NCBI RefSeq assembly: GCF_016236915.1
Contig: NZ_JAEHOK010000027.1
Location: forward strand, 1-41,897
From: Salegentibacter maritimus
GTDB lineage: Bacteria > Bacteroidota > Bacteroidia > Flavobacteriales > Flavobacteriaceae
Direction of reading: 5' to 3'
DNA length: 41,897 bases
Part shown: piece by piece, positions 7,728-16,935 of the stretch
How the letters are laid out: every line of letters begins with the position of its first letter
How positions within the stretch are numbered: position 1 is the stretch's first letter
Translations under genes and position numbers: made by a program
Notes under the pieces: generated by a model
The model's input: only the letters and a program-made list of their open reading frames with translations
Database searches by the model: none
What the model was told of the DNA's origin: nothing

Positions 7728-9569
7728 TTAATAACCAGGGTTTTGGACTAACTCAGCATTTCTGTTCATTTCGTCCCTTGGTATAGCTATAAAATACATT
7801 TTATCTAACCATTGACGATTTTCGATACCAGGATTAAGATCTCTTACATCATAGGTATATTCATAAAGTGTTGGGTCATAACGATAAATATCCACATCTG
7901 CGCCCGACTTTAAATCTCCATTAATATCCACTACTCTTACCTGTTGTCCTATTGTTTCCGGGGCAATTAGCCAGCGTCTTGCATCGTGAAAACGATGTTC
8001 TTCATAAACCAATTCCAACATTCGTTCTTCTCTATATTCTTGCATCAATTCTTCACCGGAAGCCTGAATTGCAGGCATTCCTGCTCTAAAACGGATCTTA
8101 TTCAACCATTCTTTAGCAATATCTTCTTCTCCTAACTCTAAGGAAGCTTCAACATAATTTAACACCCCTTCTGTATATCGCAATAAGGGAAATGGAATTT
8201 GCTGTCTTGTATTTTGGTCTACAATAGAAGGGTCTGGATCAATAAATTTACGCATATAATAGCCGGTTCTAGTACCATTCCAATCCTCAATAGCACTATT
8301 TCGTGTATCTAAACCGTTCCAGGTACCATCATTAATTTCATAAGTTCCTGTTTGTATTTGATTATATGGGTCACTTCCAGCTACATCAGATGTTCTTGGC
8401 TTCCAATCGGCACCATCATATAAGATTGTTGCATAAAACCTTGGGTCCCTGTCGCTGTAAGGTCTGTTTGCCTGAGATGGATTATTCCAATCGAATTCGG
8501 TGCCATCTAATAATTCGTATTTATCGACAAGATTTTGTGTTGGAGTATTGCCTGCCCAGTTATGATAACCATTTGGACCATTAAAAAGGCCTATTCGCTG
8601 ACCACTTTCATTTTTTGAAGCTATAAAATAGCGAGCAAATAGTAATTCTGACGCTGCTGCCGGATCTCCTACTGCACTACCTCCGCCAAGCGAAATTGAT
8701 AAATAGTTTTGAGTTCCATCATTAGGTGAGACAGGCTGTGAATGATTAAGCTTATACCCTCTATTTAAATCTACAACTGCTTTTGCAGCCTCCTGTGCTC
8801 TTTTCCATCTTTCCATCTGGTTACCCTCTGTATACCCAAGATATTCTGGATTGGAAAAATCTGAAATGACAGGCGATTTTGCAGATGCAATTGAGATATC
8901 GTGCAAATCACTTGCTGCATATAACAGAACACGTGCTTTTAACGCCAAAGCTGCTGCCTGACTTGCACGGCCTTCTATAAAATTATCTGCCAAAAGACTG
9001 GAGGCAAGCTCTAAATCTGATACTATAAAATTTACTGTTTCTTCAAATGTATTTCTAGGTACTTCAAAATCATTAGAATCTAAGGTATAAACTTTATCTA
9101 TTATTGGCACTCCTCCATGCATCCTCAAAAGGTTATGGTAATAGTAAGCCCTTAAGAATAAGGCTTCCCCCTTTAATTTATTTACCATCTCTTCATTGTC
9201 AAATTCAGGTTCTTCTAAATTTTCCAATGCTATATTGGCTGCTCGAATACGGCTGTATAGGTTTCCCCAGTTATAGGTGTAGTTTATAAATCCACGGTCT
9301 GAAGGTGAAGAACGCGATTCGGTTATAGTGTTTATTCCCCTACCAGGATGAGTAAATAATGCCTCATCTGAAAGGGAAGCTAGCATTTGTTCATCAAAAC
9401 CACCCTGTCCTAATCCTCCATAAATGTCTAAAACAAATGCTTCAGCTAAAGCAGGATCTTTCCAAACAGCCGATTGTGAGAATTCGTCTAAAGGTTGAGT
9501 ATTGACAAAATCATCATTACATCCTACTATTGAAAATAACATAAGCAGATAAATTCCTATATTTTTCAT
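7728..9569 (-). CDS. susD: SusD/RagB-family outer-membrane glycan-binding lipoprotein
   Basis: About 613 aa from the ATG at 9569, which puts the lipoprotein signal (LLMLFSIVGCNDDF) at the N-terminus; an ATG at 9599 directly abutting the susC stop codon would add ten residues. The SusD fold is clear: NTQPLDEFSQSAVWKDPALAEAF at the start, TPR-like helices (GEALFLRAYYYHNLLRMHGGVP, ALALKARVLLYAA) and the C-terminal RYTEGVLNYVEASLELG and EERMLELVYEEHRFHDARRW blocks. It caps the SusC channel and captures the sugar. The name marks the family only; the substrate is not known. Confidence 0.95.
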   Translation of the reverse strand: MKNIGIYLLMLFSIVGCNDDFVNTQPLDEFSQSAVWKDPALAEAFVLDIYGGLGQGGFDEQMLASLSDEALFTHPGRGINTITESRSSPSDRGFINYTYNWGNLYSRIRAANIALENLEEPEFDNEEMVNKLKGEALFLRAYYYHNLLRMHGGVPIIDKVYTLDSNDFEVPRNTFEETVNFIVSDLELASSLLADNFIEGRASQAAALALKARVLLYAASDLHDISIASAKSPVISDFSNPEYLGYTEGNQMERWKRAQEAAKAVVDLNRGYKLNHSQPVSPNDGTQNYLSISLGGGSAVGDPAAASELLFARYFIASKNESGQRIGLFNGPNGYHNWAGNTPTQNLVDKYELLDGTEFDWNNPSQANRPYSDRDPRFYATILYDGADWKPRTSDVAGSDPYNQIQTGTYEINDGTWNGLDTRNSAIEDWNGTRTGYYMRKFIDPDPSIVDQNTRQQIPFPLLRYTEGVLNYVEASLELGEEDIAKEWLNKIRFRAGMPAIQASGEELMQEYREERMLELVYEEHRFHDARRWLIAPETIGQQVRVVDINGDLKSGADVDIYRYDPTLYEYTYDVRDLNPGIENRQWLDKMYFIAIPRDEMNRNAELVQNPGY

Positions 9570-9599
9570 CTTATTATTTTTAATTTTATATAATTTCAT

Positions 9600-12500
9600 T
9601 TAAAAAGTTATAGCTACCCCTAAATTTATAATTCGGGACTGCGGATAGTACTGCCCGGTAGAACTAGTTGCTTCCGGATCTAAAGCTTTCATTCCACTCC
9701 AGGTTAATAGATTAAACCCACTAGCATAAACTCTAAGACTACTTACACCTACTTTCTCACCTAATTCATTAGGTAGCGTATAGCCTAATTCTATATTTTT
9801 CAACCTAATATAATCGCTGCTTTGCAACCAGTATGTATTTCCATAAGAGTAATATTGATTGCCACGATCTGTAATTCTAGGATGAACAGAACTAGGCTTA
9901 TCTATGGACCAACGATTTTCATAAACTTCCTCTAAATAGTTTCCAATAGATCCACTTTCATCTGTTCCTACCCTTAACTCACCGCCAGCAGCACCTTGAA
10001 ATAATATTGATAAGTCGAAATTCTTATAAAAAGCTGCGAGATTTAAACCTCCCTGAAATGTGGGGGTGGTATTTTTGTCTCGACGTACCCTATCGTCTCC
10101 CGTTATGGCACCATCACCATCATAATCAACATACTTCATATCTCCAGGTCTTAAAGTATTAGTAACCTCACTATAATCCAGGGTATTATTAGCAATATCC
10201 TGCTCATCCTTAAAGACACCATCATAAATGTAATATAGACCAGAACCTATTGTTCTACCTGTAGTTTTCTGCCATTCGGGAGCACCCGGAGCTTCATCCC
10301 AGAAAATGATTTTATTCTTTGCATAGCCACCATTAATATTAACGCTGTATGATACTTCACCCGCGTTCCCAGCATGCCCAATATTAAAATCAAAACCTCT
10401 GTTTTCTATTTCTCCGATGTTTTCTGCAGGCAATGTCATACCGGTACTTTGAGGAATAGAAGCATTTCTCCTCCATAAGATGCTAGAACGCTTATTAAGA
10501 AAAGCATCAAATTCAAAATTGATCAAACCATCAAAAATTTGACCGTCTAAACCTATATTATAATTGTTTGCTACCTCCCAAGTGATTAAAGTATTAGGAA
10601 CACGGGATTCATAAAGAGTTTGATTTACAGCTCCGCCCGCAACGTAAGACCCCAAACCATAAGTTGACAAAAATTGATATTCAGCGAGGTTCCCATCAAA
10701 AGTTACATTGTCATTACCCATTTGCCCCCAGGAACCCCTTAGCTTCAAGAAATTAACAACCGGGATATTGTCTTTCCAAAAGTTTTCTTCAGATATACGC
10801 CATCCTAACATAACTCCGGGAAAGAATCCATATCTTGTTTCTTTAGGAAACATATAGGAGCCATCGTATCTCCATAGAAATTCGGCAAGATATTTTTGAT
10901 TATAATTATACCCCACTCGTCCAAAATAATTCAATCTAGCACGTTCGTATGCACTACCTGTATTATTGATTTCTTCCTGCCCTCCGGCAAACATTTGATC
11001 TACTGAAGTAGAAAGAAAATATCTTCTAAATGCTCCAAAACTTTCATTCTTTATAGTTTCCCGGTTTACCCCGGCCAAAATATTTATCTCATGATCATCA
11101 AACTTTCGATCGTAACTTAACACTCCTCCTAAAAGAATATTTAATTGATCTTCACTAGACTGATTTAGGTTAGGCTCTGCAGGACCTCTTTGTCCCTCTA
11201 CTAATGCCGGTGTTTCACCGTCATCCTGATACTCTCCTTGCCATGTATATAAATACCAGGGAATTTCCCAACGTTTATTTTGTCTAATATATTTATCTAC
11301 TGAAGCCGTACCGGTAAATTTAAGCCCTTCAACACCCGGAACTTCAATCTCTACCTGCCCATTTGTTTGAAAATAATATCTCTTATCTCTATCATAACCG
11401 GTTTGATTTGTAGTAATAACTACCGGGTTTTGCCCAAATTCAATATCAGGTCCAGGTTCGCCCGTTGGCCAATAAGCGTTAGACAAAGGGCTACTTCTCA
11501 TTAACATCCTAAAAACGGCAGCTGCAGATTGTGTAGGGTAATTACGATCTTCTTCTCTTCCTAAAACTCCAATTTTAGCACTAATATATTCGTTAATATT
11601 AGCATCCATATTTATTCGTAAACCATACTGCTGGTAATTGGTTGCTGAATTTTTATAGAAAGCGTCTTGATCTTGATAATCCAATGAAGCCAAAAAATTC
11701 AGATCTTCAGTACCTCCGCTAATTTGCATATTATGCTTTTGTTGAGTAGACCATTCCTTTAATGTTTCCCCAAACCAATCTGTATTAGGATAACTCCAAG
11801 GGTCTTCTCCACTAGCTATCTTTTGAAATTCCTCTGGCGTAAATGGAGCTAAAACCTCACTACCATCAGGTCTTGTATATACTCCTGATGTTTCAAATCC
11901 ATTCTTGGCAGATTGCCATTCATTTGTTGGCAACTTATATATTTCCAGTTCATTTCTCATCTCGGCATATTGTGATGCATCTGCCAGATCAGGTATAACT
12001 GTGGGTTGAGTAAACCCTAAATTGTAATTGTAGGAAAATTCAGGTTTACCTTCTTTTCCCCGCTTCGTGGTAACCAAAATTACACCATTAGCCGCGCGGG
12101 CCCCATAAATGGCAGCAGAAGCATCCTTAAGTACTGAGATATCTTTTATATCTGCCGGGTTTAAACGAGCAAATCCTCCGGGTCTTGCCGGTATACCATC
12201 AATCACAACTAGTGGGCTACTATCACCAAGTGTATTTGTTCCTCGAATTCTTATGTTAGAATTATCATTCCCTGGCTCAGCACTACCTTGTGTAGCCACA
12301 ACACCAGCAACTCTACCAGTAATTGCATTTGATACATTTAAATTAGCCGATTTCTGGATATCTTCACCGCCTACCGTTGCGACCGATCCAACAATATTCT
12401 CTCTTTTTTGAGTTCCATACCCCACTACAACCACTTCTTCCAAAGCAGCAGCGTCCTCTTCTAACACGATATCGATTTCGTTACGATCATTAACATTAAC

Positions 12501-13091
12501 TTCTTTGGTAGCATAACCTATATAACTTATTTGCAAAATTGCATCTGCCGGCACTTTAATTGAAAAATTCCCGTCAAAATCACTCATTACGCCATTTGAA
12601 GTTCCTTTTTCCAAAATATTTGCTGCCGGTATAGGCATACCGGTTTCTGCTTCAGTAACTGTACCGGTAACTGTGATCGTTTCCTGCATTACATTACTAG
12701 TGCCTGGGATAAGCTTTTCTTTAGGTTTTCCTTCTTTAAGGATAATTTGCTTTTTCTTTACTTTAAAATAAATATCGGTCTCGGAAAATAAAGAATCAAG
12801 GATATCAGAAATAGGTTTTTTATAAGCATTTAAGGAAACCTTTCGATTAACATCTACTTTATTCTGATTATACAAAAACCTGAACTCTGAAAGATCTTCT
12901 ATTTCACGAAAAACCTCTTTTATTGTTGCGTTCTGAACTTCTAAGGTGATTTTCTTGTCCTGGGAATAAGTATTCGCATGAATTTTAAATAATGAAATAA
13001 TTAATAAAAGTGTAGTTAGTTTCATTTTTAGGCTAAGGTTAGGTAGCTTTTCAGAATGGGAAAGCCTACACGAATAGTGTTTTTTTTTCAT
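9600..13091 (-). CDS. susC: SusC/RagA-family TonB-dependent transporter with STN domain
   Basis: A 1163-aa outer-membrane transporter. In order: a Lys-rich leader and signal peptide (hydrophobic core at about 24-43, LTTLLLIISLF), an STN signalling domain at about 48-115 (ITLEVQNATIKEVFREIE), a carboxypeptidase-regulatory-like beta-sandwich at about 138-212, a TonB-box-like region LEEVVVVGYGTQKR at 217-230, the plug with VVIDGIPARPG and VLKDASAAIYGARAANGVILVTTK, then a 22-strand barrel ending in GVAITF. The STN domain is what touches FecR, and a FecR/ECF pair lies immediately upstream, so import is probably coupled to induction of the locus. Confidence 0.95.
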   Translation of the reverse strand: MKKKHYSCRLSHSEKLPNLSLKMKLTTLLLIISLFKIHANTYSQDKKITLEVQNATIKEVFREIEDLSEFRFLYNQNKVDVNRKVSLNAYKKPISDILDSLFSETDIYFKVKKKQIILKEGKPKEKLIPGTSNVMQETITVTGTVTEAETGMPIPAANILEKGTSNGVMSDFDGNFSIKVPADAILQISYIGYATKEVNVNDRNEIDIVLEEDAAALEEVVVVGYGTQKRENIVGSVATVGGEDIQKSANLNVSNAITGRVAGVVATQGSAEPGNDNSNIRIRGTNTLGDSSPLVVIDGIPARPGGFARLNPADIKDISVLKDASAAIYGARAANGVILVTTKRGKEGKPEFSYNYNLGFTQPTVIPDLADASQYAEMRNELEIYKLPTNEWQSAKNGFETSGVYTRPDGSEVLAPFTPEEFQKIASGEDPWSYPNTDWFGETLKEWSTQQKHNMQISGGTEDLNFLASLDYQDQDAFYKNSATNYQQYGLRINMDANINEYISAKIGVLGREEDRNYPTQSAAAVFRMLMRSSPLSNAYWPTGEPGPDIEFGQNPVVITTNQTGYDRDKRYYFQTNGQVEIEVPGVEGLKFTGTASVDKYIRQNKRWEIPWYLYTWQGEYQDDGETPALVEGQRGPAEPNLNQSSEDQLNILLGGVLSYDRKFDDHEINILAGVNRETIKNESFGAFRRYFLSTSVDQMFAGGQEEINNTGSAYERARLNYFGRVGYNYNQKYLAEFLWRYDGSYMFPKETRYGFFPGVMLGWRISEENFWKDNIPVVNFLKLRGSWGQMGNDNVTFDGNLAEYQFLSTYGLGSYVAGGAVNQTLYESRVPNTLITWEVANNYNIGLDGQIFDGLINFEFDAFLNKRSSILWRRNASIPQSTGMTLPAENIGEIENRGFDFNIGHAGNAGEVSYSVNINGGYAKNKIIFWDEAPGAPEWQKTTGRTIGSGLYYIYDGVFKDEQDIANNTLDYSEVTNTLRPGDMKYVDYDGDGAITGDDRVRRDKNTTPTFQGGLNLAAFYKNFDLSILFQGAAGGELRVGTDESGSIGNYLEEVYENRWSIDKPSSVHPRITDRGNQYYSYGNTYWLQSSDYIRLKNIELGYTLPNELGEKVGVSSLRVYASGFNLLTWSGMKALDPEATSSTGQYYPQSRIINLGVAITF

Positions 13092-13144
13092 ACTTTTGTA
13101 GTGGTTAGGTGATTTAACTTATTTGCTTAGATCACTTTTTCAAG

Positions 13145-13177
13145 CCGGGAAATGGGCCAACATTTTCCGGTTTTTTT
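13145..13177 (+). terminator. Hairpin plus T-run in the susC leader (plus-strand sense)
   Basis: CCGGGAAATG at 13145-13154 pairs with CATTTTCCGG at 13161-13170 (one G-U pair), loop of six, followed by seven T on the plus strand. This is a terminator shape for antisense transcription. On the susC mRNA the same bases make a slightly weaker hairpin, with an A-C mismatch, preceded by an A-run, in the fecR-susC gap. Confidence 0.4.
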
Positions 13178-13247
13178 ATACAAGTGATTTCTTTTTAGAT
13201 TTCAAATTATTTAATTCAACTCATATTTATTTTTTTGGTTTTAGAAA

Positions 13248-14462
13248 TTAATCAGTTTTAATTATTACTCTATTATCGTTCAATTCAAATTCAAAAGGAG
13301 TGTCTTCTTTGAAAGCGTTTAGGATCTCCTCTATACTTTCTTCTTTAAATGTAGCTGTATAAACCTGCCTTTCTAGAACTTGATTATTATTTTTTATACT
13401 TACACCAAAATGCCGTTCCAATTTTCTCCTTATATCACTAAACTGCATATTTTCAAATCTTAGGATACCTTCTTTCCAGGCGATATATTTTGAAACATCT
13501 ACTTTCTCCATGGTCATGCTGCCATTTTTATTACTCCAGGCTGCTTTATGCCCTGGAAGAAGCAACCTGGAAGAAGTTTTATCATCTTTATTGTTCTTTG
13601 CTCTTATTTTCACCGAACCTTCAACTAAAACAGTATTAATTTGGCTATCCTCGGGATAATTTGAGACATTAAATTCGGTACCCAGAACTTCAACGCCAAC
13701 TGCACCTGTTTTTACTACGAATGGTCTAATTTTGTCCTCCGCAACATCAAAATATGCTTCCCCTTTAAAAAACACCTTTCTACTTCCATCTTTGGAAAAC
13801 TCTACAGGATACTTAATCCAACTTCCGGCATTAAGTGTTACACGGGTTCCATCGGCTAAAACCAGGTCAAATTTTTTACCATATGGAATTGACAATTCAT
13901 TATATGAAACCTTCTTAGTTTTGTTTTTACCCGTGTATGTTAACCAACTTCCATTTTGCTCTGCAACTACTCCCCCTTTTCTACCCAGAATTTCTTTTTG
14001 CTCATTTTGTGATATAACTACCACCTCACCATCTGCTAACTTAAGTATAACATTATCTTTATCTATACTGCCGGAAGTTGTAATGGCAGTATCTTGCGAT
14101 ATAAAAGCATCGTTATTGAAAAAATAAAATAATCCGACCAAAAAGATTAAAACAGCAGCTACTTTATAAAATTGATGTATAGAAATTTTTCCTACCCAGG
14201 TTTCCTTTCCTTTAACTTCTAACTCATCTTCATCTATGCTTTTCATTATACGGTTAAAAAGCTTGTCTACATCCTTTTCATTTCTATTAGAAGCAAAACC
14301 AGGAGCTTTTTCGGTTTCCAGGTATTCTCCCAAAATTCCTTTTATTTCTTCCTGATTTTCCGCTTTATCTATAATAGCGATGAGTTTATGGTACTCTTCT
14401 TCTGTAAGCTGGTTATTCACCAACTTATCCAAAAGCTCATCGATATATTTTTTGTTAATCAT
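13248..14462 (-). CDS. FecR-family anti-sigma factor
   Basis: A 404-aa inner-membrane regulator. The N-terminal 85 residues should bind the ECF sigma factor in the cytoplasm; one membrane helix follows at about 94-110 (VAAVLIFLVGLFYFF). Then comes the periplasmic FecR domain (LADGTRVTLNAGSWIKYP, KVFFKGEAYFDVAED, GVEVLGTEFNVSNYPED) and a C-terminal DUF4974 domain (LRFENMQFSDIRRKLERHFGVSI). The length is normal for this Bacteroidota group. It receives the signal from the STN domain of the SusC encoded next to it and releases or activates the sigma factor encoded 105 bp upstream. Confidence 0.95.
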   Translation of the reverse strand: MINKKYIDELLDKLVNNQLTEEEYHKLIAIIDKAENQEEIKGILGEYLETEKAPGFASNRNEKDVDKLFNRIMKSIDEDELEVKGKETWVGKISIHQFYKVAAVLIFLVGLFYFFNNDAFISQDTAITTSGSIDKDNVILKLADGEVVVISQNEQKEILGRKGGVVAEQNGSWLTYTGKNKTKKVSYNELSIPYGKKFDLVLADGTRVTLNAGSWIKYPVEFSKDGSRKVFFKGEAYFDVAEDKIRPFVVKTGAVGVEVLGTEFNVSNYPEDSQINTVLVEGSVKIRAKNNKDDKTSSRLLLPGHKAAWSNKNGSMTMEKVDVSKYIAWKEGILRFENMQFSDIRRKLERHFGVSIKNNNQVLERQVYTATFKEESIEEILNAFKEDTPFEFELNDNRVIIKTD

Positions 14463-14567
14463 TTAACGATTTAAACCTTGTGTTTAATAGTAATACACAT
14501 CAAAACACAAAAAGTCCCAAATAAATCTAAATTTTATTCGAATATTTTAATTTTAAGGAGGGAAGGT

Positions 14568-15152
14568 TTAGGATAAAAAGTAGGAAAAAGCAGGATATAG
14601 AAGCCCGAGATGTGGTTGTAGCTCAACCTTAATCTGCTTTAGGGTTTCCCAAAGATGGTTTTTTACTGTCTTCTTTGATATATTCAGTAAATCAGCAATC
14701 TCCTGATTGCTCTTCCCTTCATTCCTGGATAATATAAAAATGCTACGCTTCTTTTGAGGAAGGCCCGCTAAAATATCTTCAAGAATATCCTGATATTCCG
14801 AGTATATCAATTTGTTTTCTACATCATTAAGAAAAGCTATATTTTTCCATAATTCTTGTTTCAAATTCTCCTGATTAGCTATTTTACGTAGATGATTATA
14901 GGTAAGGTTGCGGGCTATGGTATAAATAAAGGCATTAAAAGACAAAGAGGTTTTTATATCAGCTTTCTTTTGCCACAGATTAATAAAAATCTCCTGCAAC
15001 AGCTCTTCTGTAGAATAGTGCGATTTGGTAATGGAAAACACAAAAGCATACAACCTCTTTTCGTATAAATCAAAGACTGTTCTAAAGGCAGAACGGTCAC
15101 CTTTTTTTACTAATTCAATAAGTTTTGCATCTACTGATTTTGATTCATCCAT
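14568..15152 (-). CDS. ECF-type RNA polymerase sigma factor (Bacteroidota SusC-linked group)
   Basis: 194 aa. Region 2 spans about 20-90 (FRTVFDLYEKRLYAFVFSIT, STEELLQEIFINLWQKK, FNAFIYTIARNLTYNHLR) and region 4 about 125-175 (LAGLPQKKRSIFILSRNEGKSNQEIADLLNIS, KTVKNHLWETLKQIK with its helix-turn-helix). There is no region 3, as expected for ECF factors. Paired with FecR and an STN-SusC, it should transcribe susC and the genes after it when the transporter is loaded. The long AT-rich region upstream has no clear TAnnTTTG box for this gene, so its own promoter is not identified. Confidence 0.95.
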   Translation of the reverse strand: MDESKSVDAKLIELVKKGDRSAFRTVFDLYEKRLYAFVFSITKSHYSTEELLQEIFINLWQKKADIKTSLSFNAFIYTIARNLTYNHLRKIANQENLKQELWKNIAFLNDVENKLIYSEYQDILEDILAGLPQKKRSIFILSRNEGKSNQEIADLLNISKKTVKNHLWETLKQIKVELQPHLGLLYPAFSYFLS

Positions 15153-15810
15153 AATCTTGGCAGAATTATTTTTTACAGCTTACAAGCTATGAAATGAGAA
15201 CCAATGCTCATTCTTAAACTTAGCCTATACGAATTAATAAGGAGCCAAATCTCTCTCTAACTAGAAAGAAGAACTAAAGGACTTTATAGCATAAGGTCAT
15301 TTTAACCATATTGCCAGCCATCCCCGAAAAAATATAAATCACCTATTATTAAAACTATATGTCACTTAAATCTGTTTATATAAAAATGTAATTTTTTGAA
15401 AATATTTTTATTCATTCCATAAATTACTGACTAACTTATGTTGATTTTTTGTTAAAAACAAAATTAATTTTAATAAAAAATTATGATTTGAAAAATCTTT
15501 AAGATTTTCACTTGTCTTAAGCTAAATTCTTATAATTATTAATTAGATCTTTCTATTCACAGAGAATTCCTGAAAAAGAATTTAATAGTAATGAGTTCCC
15601 TTCTGGTAAGACAGGGATTAATTTAATGAAAAGATTTTTTATTTCGAGGTAAGTCTCGAGGTATTATATCCTTCGGAGGTGCCAATAAATAATAGTCAAA
15701 AAAACAGGTAAGCCAACAAGGTAACAACTACTAAGAAACCCTTTTAAGAATCACCATATTTTATTTAGGCTTACGTTAAAAATTGAGTGGGAAAATATTT
15801 AAATGAATCA
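15153..15810. other. Long AT-rich intergenic region between the divergent sigma-factor and H-NOX units
   Basis: No coding frame, tRNA or clear hairpin stands out. A short direct repeat (TCGAGGTA twice, near 15645-15660) is the only local structure. The right-hand end leads into the operator of the H-NOX operon at 15811. Confidence 0.4.
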
Positions 15811-15900
15811 CGCTACATCTAAACTTAAATACCATTCACCGTTATTAAAACAAATCTGAACGAAATTTAAATTAATTTAAAAATCTTTGTAGCATATTTG
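15811..15900 (+). promoter_or_regulatory. Site E: tandem LytTR-like operator and -7 box of the H-NOX operon
   Basis: Half-site CGCTACATCTAAA at 15811-15823, CCATTCACCGTTA at 15832-15844 and a weaker AATCTGAACGAAA at 15853-15865; starts are exactly 21 bp apart. CATATTTG at 15893-15900 (or TATTTG from 15895) resembles TAnnTTTG and lies about 30 bp after the third half-site and 35 bp before the ATG of the receiver gene. The same layout occurs at four sites in the polysaccharide locus, so this is probably an autoregulatory binding site for the LytTR regulator encoded at the end of the operon. Confidence 0.6.
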
Positions 15901-15929
15901 ATAGGTTAGTTAACTATATTTTCGCTAAA

Positions 15930-16343
15930 ATGAGAAAGAAATTAAATATACTTTTTATTGAAGATGATGAAATTGAAGTGATGAAATTAAATCGCACTTT
16001 AAGTTCATTAGAACTAAAACATATTTTCCACGAAGCCCAGGATGGTGAAATGGCTTTAGATATATTAAAGAGCAATCAAAGCTTACCCGATATAATTTTC
16101 CTGGACTTAAATATGCCCAAAATGAATGGCATAGAATTTCTACGCATTTTAAAGGCTAATGATGTTTTAAAATATATACCTACCGTTATTTTAACCACTT
16201 CGAACAATAGAAAAGACGTTTTGGAATGTTATCGAATTGGCGTCTCTGGATACATCATAAAACCTTTAAAATATGATGATTATGTTACTAAAATAAAAGC
16301 TGTTCTAGAATACTGGAGCCTAAACGAATTAATTAAAGCCTAA
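15930..16343 (+). CDS. Stand-alone Rcp1-type response regulator receiver
   Basis: 137 aa, a single CheY-like receiver with no output domain. The acidic pocket is Glu11-Asp12-Asp13, the phosphorylated residue is Asp59 in PDIIFLDLNMPKMNG, and VILTTSNN and GYIIKPLKYDDYV carry the conserved Thr and Lys. Rcp1-type receivers usually pair with phytochrome-like or PAS kinases. Here it begins the operon, one base before the H-NOX start, and could act as the phosphate carrier between the H-NOX-linked kinase and the HPt protein. Confidence 0.9.
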   Translation: MRKKLNILFIEDDEIEVMKLNRTLSSLELKHIFHEAQDGEMALDILKSNQSLPDIIFLDLNMPKMNGIEFLRILKANDVLKYIPTVILTTSNNRKDVLECYRIGVSGYIIKPLKYDDYVTKIKAVLEYWSLNELIKA

Positions 16344-16344
16344 C

Positions 16345-16935
16345 ATGAAAGGAATTGTATTCACCGAATTTTTAGATATGGTAGAACAGGAATTTGGACT
16401 CGAAACCCTGGATAAAATCATCTCTTCTTCTCAACTCGAATCCAATGGGGTTTATACTTCTGTGGGTACCTATGATTTCTTTGAAATGCAGAAACTTATA
16501 GGAAACCTAAGCATCGAAACCGGTATCCCGGCTAATGATCTTATCTACGCCTATGGGAAGTTTTTTTTTCAAGTACTAACCAGGCATCACAAAGATATAT
16601 TTAGCCTATACAGTTCTCCTATAGAAATGCTGGCATCTGTAGAAAATCACATTCATGTACAGGTGCGAAAAATTTATCCCGGGGCCGAACTACCTACTTT
16701 CAAAATTATGAATCAGAAAGAAGATTCACTTGAAATGATGTATTTTTCTGAACGTTCCATGTATATGTTTGCAAAAGCTTTAATGGAAAAGACCTTTGAG
16801 CATTATCATAAAAATTGTTACATTGAAACAGAATTGATTAAAAATGATGGAAGCCAGGTAAAATTTAAGATATATATGCAGCCCCATGCAATTAGACCAA
16901 AAAATTCAAATATTAGAACGAGCCCTACAACGTGA
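16345..16935 (+). CDS. H-NOX (haem nitric oxide/oxygen binding) sensor protein
   Basis: 196 aa, the usual size for a stand-alone H-NOX. The family start MKGIVFTEFLDMVEQEFG is present. His104 in VENHIHVQVRKIYPG aligns with the proximal haem ligand, counting back from YPG as in soluble guanylate cyclase; His102 is the alternative. The haem-propionate-binding YxSxR motif is Tyr133-Ser135-Arg137 (YFSER). Such proteins bind NO and change the activity of a neighbouring kinase or cyclase. The gene overlaps the kinase gene by 50 bp, which supports a direct partnership. I could not assign a distal-pocket tyrosine, so O2 binding is not predicted either way. Confidence 0.92.
   Translation: MKGIVFTEFLDMVEQEFGLETLDKIISSSQLESNGVYTSVGTYDFFEMQKLIGNLSIETGIPANDLIYAYGKFFFQVLTRHHKDIFSLYSSPIEMLASVENHIHVQVRKIYPGAELPTFKIMNQKEDSLEMMYFSERSMYMFAKALMEKTFEHYHKNCYIETELIKNDGSQVKFKIYMQPHAIRPKNSNIRTSPTT

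Noticed and set aside
12109-12411. Open frame of 100 codons opposite susC, and similar frames opposite the oxidoreductase, FecR, SusD and kinase genes
   Set aside because: All are antisense to well-supported genes and have no family features; they follow from codon bias on the other strand.
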